Part shown: one piece after another, positions 55,852-64,000 of the stretch | Layout of the letters: every line of letters starts with the position of its first letter | Numbering within the stretch: position 1 is the first letter of the stretch | Source: Miscanthus floridulus | Lineage: Eukaryota > Streptophyta > Magnoliopsida > Poales > Poaceae | Direction: 5' to 3' | Assembly (NCBI RefSeq): GCF_019320115.1 | Contig: NC_089591.1 | Span: 57,288,078 to 57,352,077, forward strand | DNA length: 64,000 nucleotides | Notes under the pieces: generated by a model | Told to the model about the DNA's origin: nothing | What the model saw: only the letters and a program-made list of their open reading frames with translations | Database searches by the model: none | Made by a program: the position numbers and the translations under genes

Positions 55852-56487
55852 ATGGGACAACAAGGAAAACCCAGGGACGTCGAGGAAACGGTCGCGATGC
55901 TGGTTTGCGCCGCCGTGGCCGTGCTCGTGGTTGCCGGCTTTGTTTGGCTCATGGTGCATATCGCGCGTTTACCTCCCATGAGGCACCCAGATTACATGGT
56001 GTCCATGACCGGCGTCGACGGCCTGAACCTGGAGGCGACGAGCGGCGGCGTGCCGAGGACGCTGTCACCAGTGTTCAACCTCACGGTCCGCATCGTCAAC
56101 CCCGGCAACGTCAACCCGTGGGACAGCACGTGCGTCTTGGGGCTATCCACGGCTGTGGTGTCGTACGGGGACGCGATCCTGGGCAGGGGCTCCGTGCCGC
56201 CGTTCTGCGCCGAGGAGAACGAAGTGCAGGAGCGCATGGCCACGGCGTGGGGAGAGGACGTGGTGCTGCCGAGGTTCCTGCAGGAACGCCTGAGCGCCGA
56301 GCTGGAGCGGGGCGAGGCGTCGCTGGACGTACAGGTGACCATGCCGGCGGGCTGTTCCCGGTGCACCGACATGGTGCTTGTCTGCAACAAGGTCAAGATC
56401 GGAGGGAGTTCTCCGTCTCCGTGCCGCGTGGAGGAAGTCTATCCGCGGCCGCAGCCAACGCCAGCCGCCGCAGGATCCACCAGTTGA
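55852..56487 (+). CDS. LEA_2 / NDR1-HIN1-like membrane protein, copy 1
   Basis: The 211-residue intact single-exon frame starts MGQQGKPRDVEETV. One hydrophobic segment at about residues 17-38 (MLVCAAVAVLVVAGFVWLMV) anchors it. The rest is an LEA_2-type beta-sandwich-like domain with the grass signature YMVSMTGVDGLN, LSPVFNLTVRIVNPGN, LSTAVVSYGDAILGRGSVPP and LERGEASLDVQVTMPAG, and a CSRCTDMVLVCNKV block. Related grass proteins are small families of plasma-membrane or secretory-pathway proteins, some stress- or defence-linked. The upstream ATG at 55761 is in another frame and is not used. The C-terminus ends in a proline-rich EEVYPRPQPTPAAAGSTS that copy 2 lacks. Confidence 0.85.
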   Translation: MGQQGKPRDVEETVAMLVCAAVAVLVVAGFVWLMVHIARLPPMRHPDYMVSMTGVDGLNLEATSGGVPRTLSPVFNLTVRIVNPGNVNPWDSTCVLGLSTAVVSYGDAILGRGSVPPFCAEENEVQERMATAWGEDVVLPRFLQERLSAELERGEASLDVQVTMPAGCSRCTDMVLVCNKVKIGGSSPSPCRVEEVYPRPQPTPAAAGSTS

Positions 56488-56752
56488 ACAGATAGATAGT
56501 ATACTTTTCGTTTTGTGGTGCTAAGCAGTAGTACATGCACTGTTTACCTAAATTCTTTTTTATCTATCTGTACTTCTTCTATAATATTTATAAAGATTCA
56601 AAATTTCTAATTTTAGTCCATTTATTATATCAATACTAAATGGCCTATAAATAATCTCCCTCGCGCTGCCCACACGCACAAGGTTGCGTCCTACTCCAAT
56701 ATGGGTCGTCGTTTAGAACAACAATACGTGAGCCAAAATTATACTAAGCGCT

Positions 56753-57940
56753 TGTTTGGTTCGTGACTACAACGAGGTTCGTGTCTCACTTCTAACCACG
56801 CGTCATGACAGAGAGAAAGATGTAACTATAATCAGCTATCCCCTCTACAATCTCAAAGTTCGTGTCTGTGACGGATTAGCGTAGGCCTATGCCCTTATAA
56901 TAAGATTATAAGAACCGAATCAAAGTCTTGCCTCGACCTCGAGAGCACACAGGAGGCCGGCAATGCGACGTGATTCAAGAAGAGATGGCAACTGTAAGAG
57001 GATTTTTTTTTGAATCATATAAAAGAAACGGAGTTCACAAACATTGCATCGTCCCCTCCATGCGGAGCAGTTGCGGTCGTGCTGTCTCGCCAGCCTCTCC
57101 GTGAAGGCTCACCAACAGGGGCACTCGTCGGCGGCGTGCTCTGCGCCACGCGTCATCTCTGGCCGTAGCCCCCTCATCGCCCACCACCATCTGCAAACCT
57201 GGCCAGCCATGCCTCGTGCTGCCACTGTTCGCCGTGCCGGTCGCCGACTACGTGCTCATGCGCCACTTGGCGGACACGCGCTCCTCACTGGCCATGCCCG
57301 AGTAGGGCTGATAGATGCCTCGCACAGCCGCTATCCCACGCGTGCGCTCGTGATTTCGTGAACGCCCCATGGCTGTGTCCTCCCGCTCGGTTCACATTGG
57401 CCACGCCGCGCTTTCTACTGCCTCGCCGGCCGCCCCATGACTTGGTGTGCATTGTTTGTGGATGTTAACATTGAGCTTTGGGTGTTCAGGGTCATGTGAA
57501 CGAACGAACTAGATGAGGAAGAGAGAAACTGAGATAGATAGGATGGAGAGAGGAAAGACCACGGGAGAGATACACAAAGCAGTGATGAATGTACACAATT
57601 TAATAGGGTTCACATAAATAAACTTGTACGGGTGAAGTAGTATTTTCTTGAGAATATTTCGAATACTCATAACTGTTAAATTATTTCGAGTGGCACAAAG
57701 GAATCTACAGAGATGGTATACCGGCAGCCTTAGCGCTTGTGCCTTGTGTATGACACTCACATGCGCCCCTCATGCATGCATCACCATCAACTTCTCACGA
57801 GTTATAGTAGACGTGAAATTTTAGTTGCATCAACATGACAATAAAAATGTGTGCATAAAAGTGTGGTTTATCCAAAAGCAATGTAATCCATCCCAAAAAA
57901 ATCACCTACATTTGTTATTTGTTTAATTAAAAATACACTA
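56753..57940. other. Intergenic between the duplicate genes
   Basis: No convincing gene is seen. 57044-57361 has an open frame rich in Ala, Arg and His, which I consider accidental. 56752-56925 has MITE-like ends (GCTTGTTTGGTTCGTGAC and the complement of GAACCGAATCAAAG), but the match is weak. Confidence 0.35.
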
Positions 57941-59490
57941 GCGAAACATGCCCATGCGTTGCAACGGGAAGAAAAACTATTAAATGTTCGACCTGCTTCA
58001 GTTTGCTGCACAAAGGTGGTGACTTAATTTGTATAGTTGTTAGTGGTTGTCATAGCTTACAGCTACAGAGGTAGCTGCAACGATCATAAACGAATGGGCT
58101 CATTAATGGGAAATGAAGATAACAATGTTACATATTTATTTATTTTTTACTTTTTCTATAAAATTCAAAAGTTATAATTTATTTTATGCTGATCATGGTG
58201 TTCATAATATAGATTAATACAACAATATAATATTATCTAAAGTGAACAATATAATATTATCCTAATAATTTTGTGTCAAATTAAATCACAACCTCAATAG
58301 GGTTTTTTCCTTGATAGATAGATTTTTCTTCCTTTATACCATAAATTTAGTTTTCAATTATGCATGTGTTGATGGAAGTTAATATCTATATGTGAATAGT
58401 TTGGGGATACATTTATTTTGATTATATTATATGACAAAAAGCTCGAGATTTCATTTTACGGTTTAATTAATTTGACCATCGTCTAATTCAGTTTCTAAAA
58501 ATAATATGGTGAGTATATATTTCTTTTTTTTATTTTTTTGACTGAAACGGTGAGTATATATTTTAAAGGTCAAGGTTTCAAAGACCCATAATATGTATTA
58601 TTATTTATCTTTATTCTAAAAACAAATGGAGATATTTTAGGAAAGAAGAAAATGAAAAAAAAAAAATCACGCAAAAGGGTGCACGTTCCTACCGAGTGCT
58701 ACGAGCTGGAGAGAGCGTGAGACGGAAATGATCGAGCGGGGGAGGGGGCGGGGCAAGGAGATGGTCAGATGGGAACGGTGAAACGGACACTGATAACACG
58801 GTGGTCTGTAAACTGAAGACAAAAAAAATCAGATCTAAAAAAGAACTATGAACGGAGGAGACAAACAAACGCAGAAAACAGAAGCCGAACAGACGACGAA
58901 AAAACAGACGTGAAAAAAGACTCAAAAACGTACACGGAAGGAAGGACGGATGAGAAAAAGAAAAGATCCGGATCAAACTCTGATTACGGGTACACCAATA
59001 AGCGCAGATGGGGAAAAAAACAGAAAAGAAAAACAAAACAAAACAAAAACTCTTGTCGTTCCAAGTGTTTATTATGTTTTTTGGCTCGTTTTTTTTTTTC
59101 ATTGTTCGCTTCTGTTTCTTTTTTCGTTTCGGTTTCCTTTTTCGGTCAGGGCCACAGGGAGACCGACGAATATTGTACTATATTATAGGAAAAAAGAAAG
59201 ATAGTTTGAAGAAACGCTTCATCCTGTATAGAAGTAGGATAGGATTAGTATACTTACCCAGGTTACTCAGGAATTAAAATGATATATTTGAATTAGGATT
59301 TGGATTCGTACCTATCCAGGTCACCTAAAAAACAGGAGAGTTGTAGAGAGACGAACATAAATAGTTTTCACATTCACGGAATTAGTTAGAGGAGACCATA
59401 AAAAAAAGTTACAAAAAAATAGACTAAAATTTTGCCTCTTTATTATTAGATATAGATATAGATATAGATATAGATATAGATATAGATAAA
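57941..59490 (+). repeat. Repeat block with grass high-copy phrase and (ATAGAT)n tail
   Basis: It begins near CATGCCCATGCGTTGCAACGGG, a phrase I know as very common in grass repeats, and ends with about six ATAGAT units at 59452-59488 preceded by TTTATTATTAG. A simple-repeat tail suggests a retroposed (LINE/SINE-like) origin. The interior has poly-A and poly-T runs and no coherent ORF. Class and extent are uncertain. Confidence 0.35.
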
Positions 59491-59528
59491 TATCGGGTCA
59501 TGTTGAGTTGAATCCACCTGTAGTAAAG

Positions 59529-59836
59529 GCCTGTTTGATACTTGAGATAATTGACATAAGCTAAAATTAGCTCTAATCAATCCAAATAGGACAGCTAATG
59601 GATGAGTTACTTCTTTAACTAAGACCCTATTTAGATGAGCTAAGGCTAATTACTAGTTGGGCTAAAAATTAGTCCAAATAAATATGGTTGGCTAGCTAGT
59701 TGATTAGCAACTATAGTTGAAGACTTCTCTAAAAAAATTAGCTCACCTATTAGCCCTCCTGTTTGGATGCATTGAAGCTAATTTTAACTAATTTTTAGCT
59801 AGCCAGTGATTAGCCCTCGTATCCAAATAGGCTCTG
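59529..59836. mobile_element. hAT/Harbinger-type MITE remnants, likely two nested
   Basis: CCCTATTTAGATGAGC (59626) and the complement of CGTATCCAAATAGGCTC (to 59834) are paired ends with GGCTAATTACTAG and CAGTGATTAGCC as inner inverted repeats. A shorter pair, GGCCTGTTTGAT (59529) and ATCCAAATAGG (to 59592), flanks about 64 bp just upstream. No coding is present. Confidence 0.5.
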
Positions 59837-59964
59837 AAGCACAGATATATTTTTCTGGTATGTGTATGTATAATAAAAAATCGCTTGGCCTCTTAAGAAA
59901 AAAGCGTCGAGCGGATTCAATTTATACTTTCACTCGTATAGGATGCAAAGGTACTTTAAAAATC

Positions 59965-61083
59965 ATCTACAGTAAGGTAAATCCACGTTGGACGCGGCGA
60001 AAACAGAGTCCGCCGCCGCACGGGCACCTAGCAACAGAGTCCATGATGTGCGCGAACCGGGCAGGCGACGGCGTCCGACCCCGACCCTTTTATGTAGCAG
60101 CGCCCACGAGGACAAGCGCGCATAGCTTCCATCTGGACACGTTGACGTGGTAGCTCTCCTTTATCCTCCCTCAGGCCTCCTCAGCAGCCAGCACCTTGAC
60201 GCCGGCCGCCGCCAGTGCTCCGTTCTTGTCCTCTCTACCATGGGTCAACAAGAAAAACCCAGGGACGAGGAATCCCAAGCGATGCAAGTGGTTGGCGGTG
60301 GCGCGGGCGTGTTCGTGCTTGCCGGCCTTTTTTGGCTGACGGTGCTTGCCGGCCTTGTTTGGCTGACGGTGTATGCCTGGCGTTTACCTACCCCGAGGGA
60401 CCCATATTACATGGTCTCGATCACCGGCGTCGACGGCCTGAACCAGGAGGCGACGACGAGCGGCGGCGTGCCGACGACGACGCTGTCGCCAGTGTTCAAC
60501 CTCACGGTCCGCATCGACAGCTCCGGCTACGCGTGGTACAGCGCGTGCGTCGGGGAGCTATCCACGGCGGTGGTGTCGTACGGCGACGCGTTCCTGGGCA
60601 AGGGCTCCGTGCCGCCGTTCTGCGCCGGGGAGCACGAGGTGCAGGAGCGCGAGGCCACGGCGTGGGGAGAGGACGTGGTGCTGCCGAGGTTCCTCCGGGA
60701 ACGCCTGAGCGCCGAGCTGGAGCGGGGCGAGGCGTCGTTGGACGTACAGGTGACCATGCCGGCGGGCTGTTCCCGGTGCACCGACAAGGTGCTTGTCTGC
60801 AACAAGGTCAAGATCGGAGGGAGTTCTCCGTCTCCCTGCCGCGTGGTGGATAAGCAGTAGTACATGCACTGTTTACCTAAATTCCTTTTTATCTATCTGT
60901 ACTTCTTCTATAATATTTAGAAAGAATTCAAAATTTCTAATTTTTAGTCCATTTATTATATCAATACTAAATGGCCTCTACATAATCTCTCTCGCGCTGC
61001 CCAGACGCACAAGGTCGCGTCCTACTCCAATATGGGTCGTCGTTTAGAACAACAATACGTGAGCCAAAATTATACTAAGCGCC
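59965..61083 (+). repeat. Host segmental duplication, copy 2
   Basis: It is about 1120 bp, the partner of 55562-56752, shorter mainly by a deletion of about 80 bp at the stop-codon region and by small indels upstream. Confidence 0.85.
60240..60860 (+). CDS. LEA_2 / NDR1-HIN1-like membrane protein, copy 2
   Basis: The 206-residue frame starts at MGQQEKPRDEESQ, aligned with copy 1. The in-frame upstream ATG at 60147 is disfavoured because copy 1 is not open there. The hydrophobic anchor is longer and contains a duplication, LAGLFWLTVLAGLVWLTV (residues about 24-41). The LEA_2 part keeps YMVSITGVDGLN, LSPVFNLTVRID, LSTAVVSYGDAFLGKGSVPP and LERGEASLDVQVTMPAG. A deletion relative to copy 1 truncates the tail to CRVVDKQ. 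It appears intact and codes for a membrane-anchored protein of unknown specific function. Confidence 0.85.
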   Translation: MGQQEKPRDEESQAMQVVGGGAGVFVLAGLFWLTVLAGLVWLTVYAWRLPTPRDPYYMVSITGVDGLNQEATTSGGVPTTTLSPVFNLTVRIDSSGYAWYSACVGELSTAVVSYGDAFLGKGSVPPFCAGEHEVQEREATAWGEDVVLPRFLRERLSAELERGEASLDVQVTMPAGCSRCTDKVLVCNKVKIGGSSPSPCRVVDKQ

Positions 61084-61205
61084 ATCTTCCCGGCAGGCGC
61101 TGCCCGGTGCCAAGATCAAGATCGGAGGGGTTCTTCTCCGTGCCGCGTGAAGCCAGTCTATGTGAGGCGTGCGCCAGCCGCAGGACGATCAACCAGTTAA
61201 ACATG
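61084..61205 (+). pseudogene. Third, 3'-only remnant of the LEA_2-like gene
   Basis: AAGATCAAGATCGGAGGG, CTCCGTGCCGCGTGAAGCC, AGTCTATGTGAGG and CCAGCCGCAGGACGATCAACCAGTT align with the last 110 bases of copy 1's coding region (including the proline-rich tail that copy 2 lost). It has shifted frames and stops. It lies directly after the 3' flank of copy 2. Confidence 0.7.
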
Positions 61206-61234
61206 GAGGACATGTTACGTTCAAGTTACTGGAT

Positions 61235-61650
61235 TCAATTTGAGTTCAAATTGTGGTGCAAGTACGTGCAGCTCTGCAGTGTTGCCGAGCATATCCAGGA
61301 GTATCTAAAAAATTCCTCCTTTGACTATCTCTAACAACAACACCCAAAATATGTAGCGCTACAGCCAAAGGGTTGAGTACCCATTCGACATCCTCTCCAA
61401 CAGCAGGACCTAAAAGATAATCATTTCTACACATGTGTTTTCAGAAGAGAGGATATCCAAAATGGGTCTTCCGTATAGGTACTCTGTTGGAGGCTGATTT
61501 TGAGTCTCCTTTTACCCATTTTAGATTTAGATGCCCATATAAGTCACCTATTGGAGACAGTCTTACTGGGTTCAATTTGTGGTGCAAGTATGTGCAGTTC
61601 TGCAGTGTTACCAAGCATCTCCAGGAGTACTAAAAAAAATCCACCCAAAA
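61235..61650. repeat. Direct repeat of about 85 bp (two copies)
   Basis: 61225-61312 and 61559-61632 share GGATTCAATTT, AAATTGTGGTGCAAGTACGTGCA, CTCTGCAGTGTTGCC and CATCTCCAGGAGTA-like phrases with small differences. They lie just after the LEA_2 remnant, suggesting that its flank was also duplicated. Confidence 0.6.
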
Positions 61651-61727
61651 CACTTGATTTCCAAACTTCCCAAAACATATTAGGAGATAAAAAAAAGGCT
61701 GCAACTCCAACGGTTCTAAAAAATTAG

Positions 61728-61847
61728 CAGCATGTTCGCTTGCTCGTATACGATCATGGATTATAAGTTGGAACAGTATTTTTCTCTCACACCAAATCAG
61801 TCAGCAGTAAATAATCCACAATCCTTTACGACGAAACAAACTAGCTG
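61728..61847. mobile_element. Short hAT-like MITE (about 120 bp)
   Basis: CAGCATGTTCGCTTGCTCGT and the complement of TTTACGACGAAACAAACTAGCTG are imperfect inverted ends around a TGGATTATAAGTTGGAACAG core that I recognise from grass MITEs. No clear 8-bp duplication is visible. Confidence 0.55.
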
Positions 61848-63030
61848 TAGTTTCATGAGGAGGTTTAGGGGTTGTGATGAGGTGAGCCACAGGTCAAGTA
61901 GGAGGGTGGTGGTGGCTGGTGCCAGTGGCGTGGGTGAGTTAGGAGGCAGTAGGTGGCTGGAGCTACATCCAGCAGTGCGAGCGTCGTCGGAGACGGGAGG
62001 AGGAAGGTGGGGCAGGGGTGCAAGGTGACATTGCCAGAAAACAGAGGGCAGCATTTGGATCTTTATCCAACAGCTGAGATGTGTCGAGTGCAATTTCTTG
62101 TTTTTAGTTGCCTGTCAAATATTTGCACCCTTATATTCTTCCGAGTGAGCTGTCATACACAGAAATATTTCCAGAAAAATGTTCGTGCTTTAGATATATA
62201 TGAATTTCCTTGCTTTCCAGAAGACAGCTCAGTGGTTTATTAAAACTTTAGGTTGTGTCTCAAGGATGATTTATTACATTGTGCTTAAAATTTTAGATGT
62301 CTCAAGGATGATTTATTAAAAATAATCTATTTTGTTGTCAATTGTGTATCATGTCTTGCTTTTGTTTTACTGCTAGGTTGGCCAGCTTTGGGAGGTATCA
62401 AATAAGGCTCACAATGCACCCATGCTATTTATGGTTGCCAAACATGGACTGGTAATGATTTGTTGGTGCCATATTTGTTTCCTTTTTTGTATGTTAATTT
62501 AGCATCTGTTACAATTTCCATATGCAAGATGTTCAATCATGTTAAATTACGTTTATAGGATTTGTGGCCTCCCTCCTGAGAAGAGCAGAGGAGTTTTTTT
62601 TCTTTATGTCAAACTCTACAAGCCCCAAAAGCAAGAACTTTGGTACATATTCTATATTCAATTAGCCTCTTTATCATTCTCTCTGACGTATCACTATAAA
62701 TGATTGATATCTGACATTCTTTCGTCATGTAGTTTTGCCGGGGGACTCTTAATAAAGGTCTCACAGAAACCTTCGGAGGCCCTTAGAAAACTAAATAAAA
62801 TGGCTGGATTTATGACATATGAACATATAGTAGCATTTACTCGTGGAGTCTTCTTAAGCTACGAGCCAACCCATGGTGTGTTCCATTCAAATGTGCAGCG
62901 TTGCAATTATTCCTTCAGAAGCAACTCATCTTTCAAGAGTTATGATTTCTCACCAACTGATGCCAGTTGCATAAGCTGGATAATGATCCTATGGAACCTA
63001 GCTATACGCCCGAAAAATTTATGCTCTTTC
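61848..63030. other. Intergenic or 5' region of the F-box gene
   Basis: No complete gene is seen. Short frames (for example KVSQKPSEALRKLNKMAGF near 62750) show no motif I know. The 19-base phrase TCTCAAGGATGATTTATTA occurs twice (62258 and 62296). Lost 5' exons of the F-box gene could lie here. Confidence 0.35.
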
Positions 63031-63802
63031 TGAAACGATGGATATCTTCAACCGCCACTGTTGGAAGTTGTGGCTGGCAAATTTGCAGAGCTGCCTCAGG
63101 AAATCCTGATGGAGATATTTGCCCTTCTGGAGACACCTGACTTAGTGCGGGCAGGCTCTGTCTGCTGCTCCTGGAACTCAACGTATACCAGCACATGTTG
63201 CTTTCGGCGGTACAAATGGCCCCAAACACCTTGCCTCATCTACACCTCGGAGTCTGCTGGTGACAATGTTGCTTTCATCTACAGCCTTGAGGAAAAGAGG
63301 GCCTACAAATTAACTCTCCCAGAGCCACCAATCCACAGAAGGTATCTGATTGGGTCCTCAAATGGGTGGTTGGTCACTGCTGATGAGCGTTCTGAGATGC
63401 ACCTTGTCAATCCAATCACCAGTGAACAGATCTCCCTCCCATCAGTCGTCACCATCGAGCAGGTGACGCCCATTTTTGATGATAACGGTGCAATTTGTAA
63501 GTATCATTACTCACGGCACACAGCAGACTCAGTTGTTGGACCACCTTCAACATATTCTCTAAGCACATTGCGGTATCATCTCTTTCATAAGGCACTTCTA
63601 TTTTTTACTACATCTGCAGGAAGCTATATCGTGGTGTTGATCCACAATCCACTTGGGCAGCTTTCATTTGCTAGATTAGGGGATGAGAAATGGACATGGC
63701 TTCCACCACACTCAAACTTTGAGGACTGCATCTATAAGGATGGTCTATTATATGCAGTGACATTACTTGGTCAAATTATTACCTTTGATCTCAGTGGAAC
63801 TG
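63031..63802 (+). pseudogene. F-box / DUF295-type protein, 5'-incomplete and 3'-truncated
   Basis: The frame is open from the TGA at 63031 to a stop at 63805-63807. It holds an F-box (FAELPQEILMEIFALLETPD then LVRAGSVCCSWNSTY) and the DUF295 propeller-like part (YKLTLPEPPIHRRYLIGSSN, GWLVTADERSEMHLVNPITS, QISLPS, WTWLPPHSNFEDCIYKDGLL, YAVTLLGQIITFDLSGTV). No in-frame ATG precedes the F-box. The first in-frame ATG is inside it, and the ATG at 63038 is in another frame, so the start is lost or in an upstream exon. The 3' end is cut by an LTR beginning near 63803. Intact relatives act in SCF ubiquitin ligases. Confidence 0.75.
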
Positions 63803-64000
63803 TGTGAAAGCATCTAGGCCCCTAGTTGGATTTCGGTGATTAATGTCAATACAAGATTACTATGACTAACGTGTGTTTTGCAGAGACAATTAAGTTAGGT
63901 CATGGTAATAGAGATCGATTGGGCGATCGAGGTTGTCATGCCCCTACGATGGAAATCGTTTCGGTTTTCAAAGGTTGGACGACAAGGTTAAGGATAACTA
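63803..64000. mobile_element. Start of an LTR retrotransposon, running off the window
   Basis: Immediately after the F-box frame the sequence reads TGTGAAAGCATCTAGGCCCC and continues with GATTTCGGTGATTAATGTCAA, phrases I know as high-copy LTR sequence in panicoid grasses (probably a Copia-type element). TG as the first bases fits an LTR start. The other end is outside the window, so orientation, type and target duplication cannot be verified. Confidence 0.5.

Larger units (their letters stand above)
55562..56752 (+). repeat. Host segmental duplication, copy 1
   Basis: About 1190 bp matching 59965-61083, including promoter, coding region and 3' flank of the LEA_2-like gene. The copies start at ATCTACAG and end at ACTAAGCGC. 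Confidence 0.85.

Noticed and set aside
57044..57361. Ala/Arg/His-rich 105-residue frame
   Set aside because: It is in repeat-rich intergenic DNA with biased composition and has no homology I can recognise.
60147..60239. Upstream in-frame ATG extending LEA_2 copy 2 by 31 residues
   Set aside because: The aligned region of copy 1 is not open in this frame, and both copies share MGQQ at the same place, which is the better start.

Overview
This window looks like an intergenic-rich stretch of a grass nuclear genome, probably Panicoideae/Andropogoneae (sorghum, Miscanthus or sugarcane kin). That is inferred from the element families (Tekay/Del-like and Tat/RIRE2-like Ty3 retrotransposons, CACTA elements with TCACTGCCGG-type subterminal repeats, Stowaway MITEs) and from the GC-rich exons of the host genes. 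Most of the sequence is nested, decayed transposable elements. Clear host genes occupy only a few kilobases.

Layout. 1-2769 is the 3' part of a broken chromovirus-type Ty3 element ending in a truncated LTR. 2770-14391 is a minus-strand CACTA element (Ulp1-like and TNP2 pseudogenes, subterminal repeats) split by a complete 3.6 kb solo LTR at 5248-8847 with a perfect 5-bp target duplication. 15445-15733 is a Stowaway MITE carrying an (AAT)n tract. 16171-32631 is a PIF/Harbinger element (Myb/SANT protein plus DDE transposase, both broken), interrupted by a full-length 13.47 kb Tat-type retrotransposon, A1 (18981-32450), with 380-bp LTRs, GTAAC duplications, gag-pol, a 110-bp tandem array and a spliced antisense gene.

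33022-34489 is the best host gene, a two-exon seven-transmembrane protein of the GPR107/lung seven-transmembrane family. 34825-39216 is a Mutator-like element with roughly 265-bp terminal inverted repeats and a near-perfect 9-bp target duplication, carrying a multi-exon plant mobile domain (PMD) gene. 39217-39480 resembles a SINE. 39481-50519 is a second, inverted copy of the Tat element, A2, which has lost the rest of gag and the protease but keeps the antisense gene. At its far end lies a threefold tandem repeat of a composite of two LTR types (50382-52157), followed by the 3' region of another related element, B.

55562-61210 holds a local duplication of a LEA_2/NHL-like membrane protein gene (two intact copies and one 3' remnant) separated by repeat-rich DNA. 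63031-63802 is a 5'-incomplete F-box/DUF295-type gene cut off by an LTR that runs out of the window.

No operon-like cooperation exists. The themes are nested insertion, element-borne plant-mobile-domain-type genes (one in the Mutator-like element, one in each Tat copy) and short structural changes in duplicated host genes. All identifications are by eye from motifs and repeat alignment, and no database search was run.
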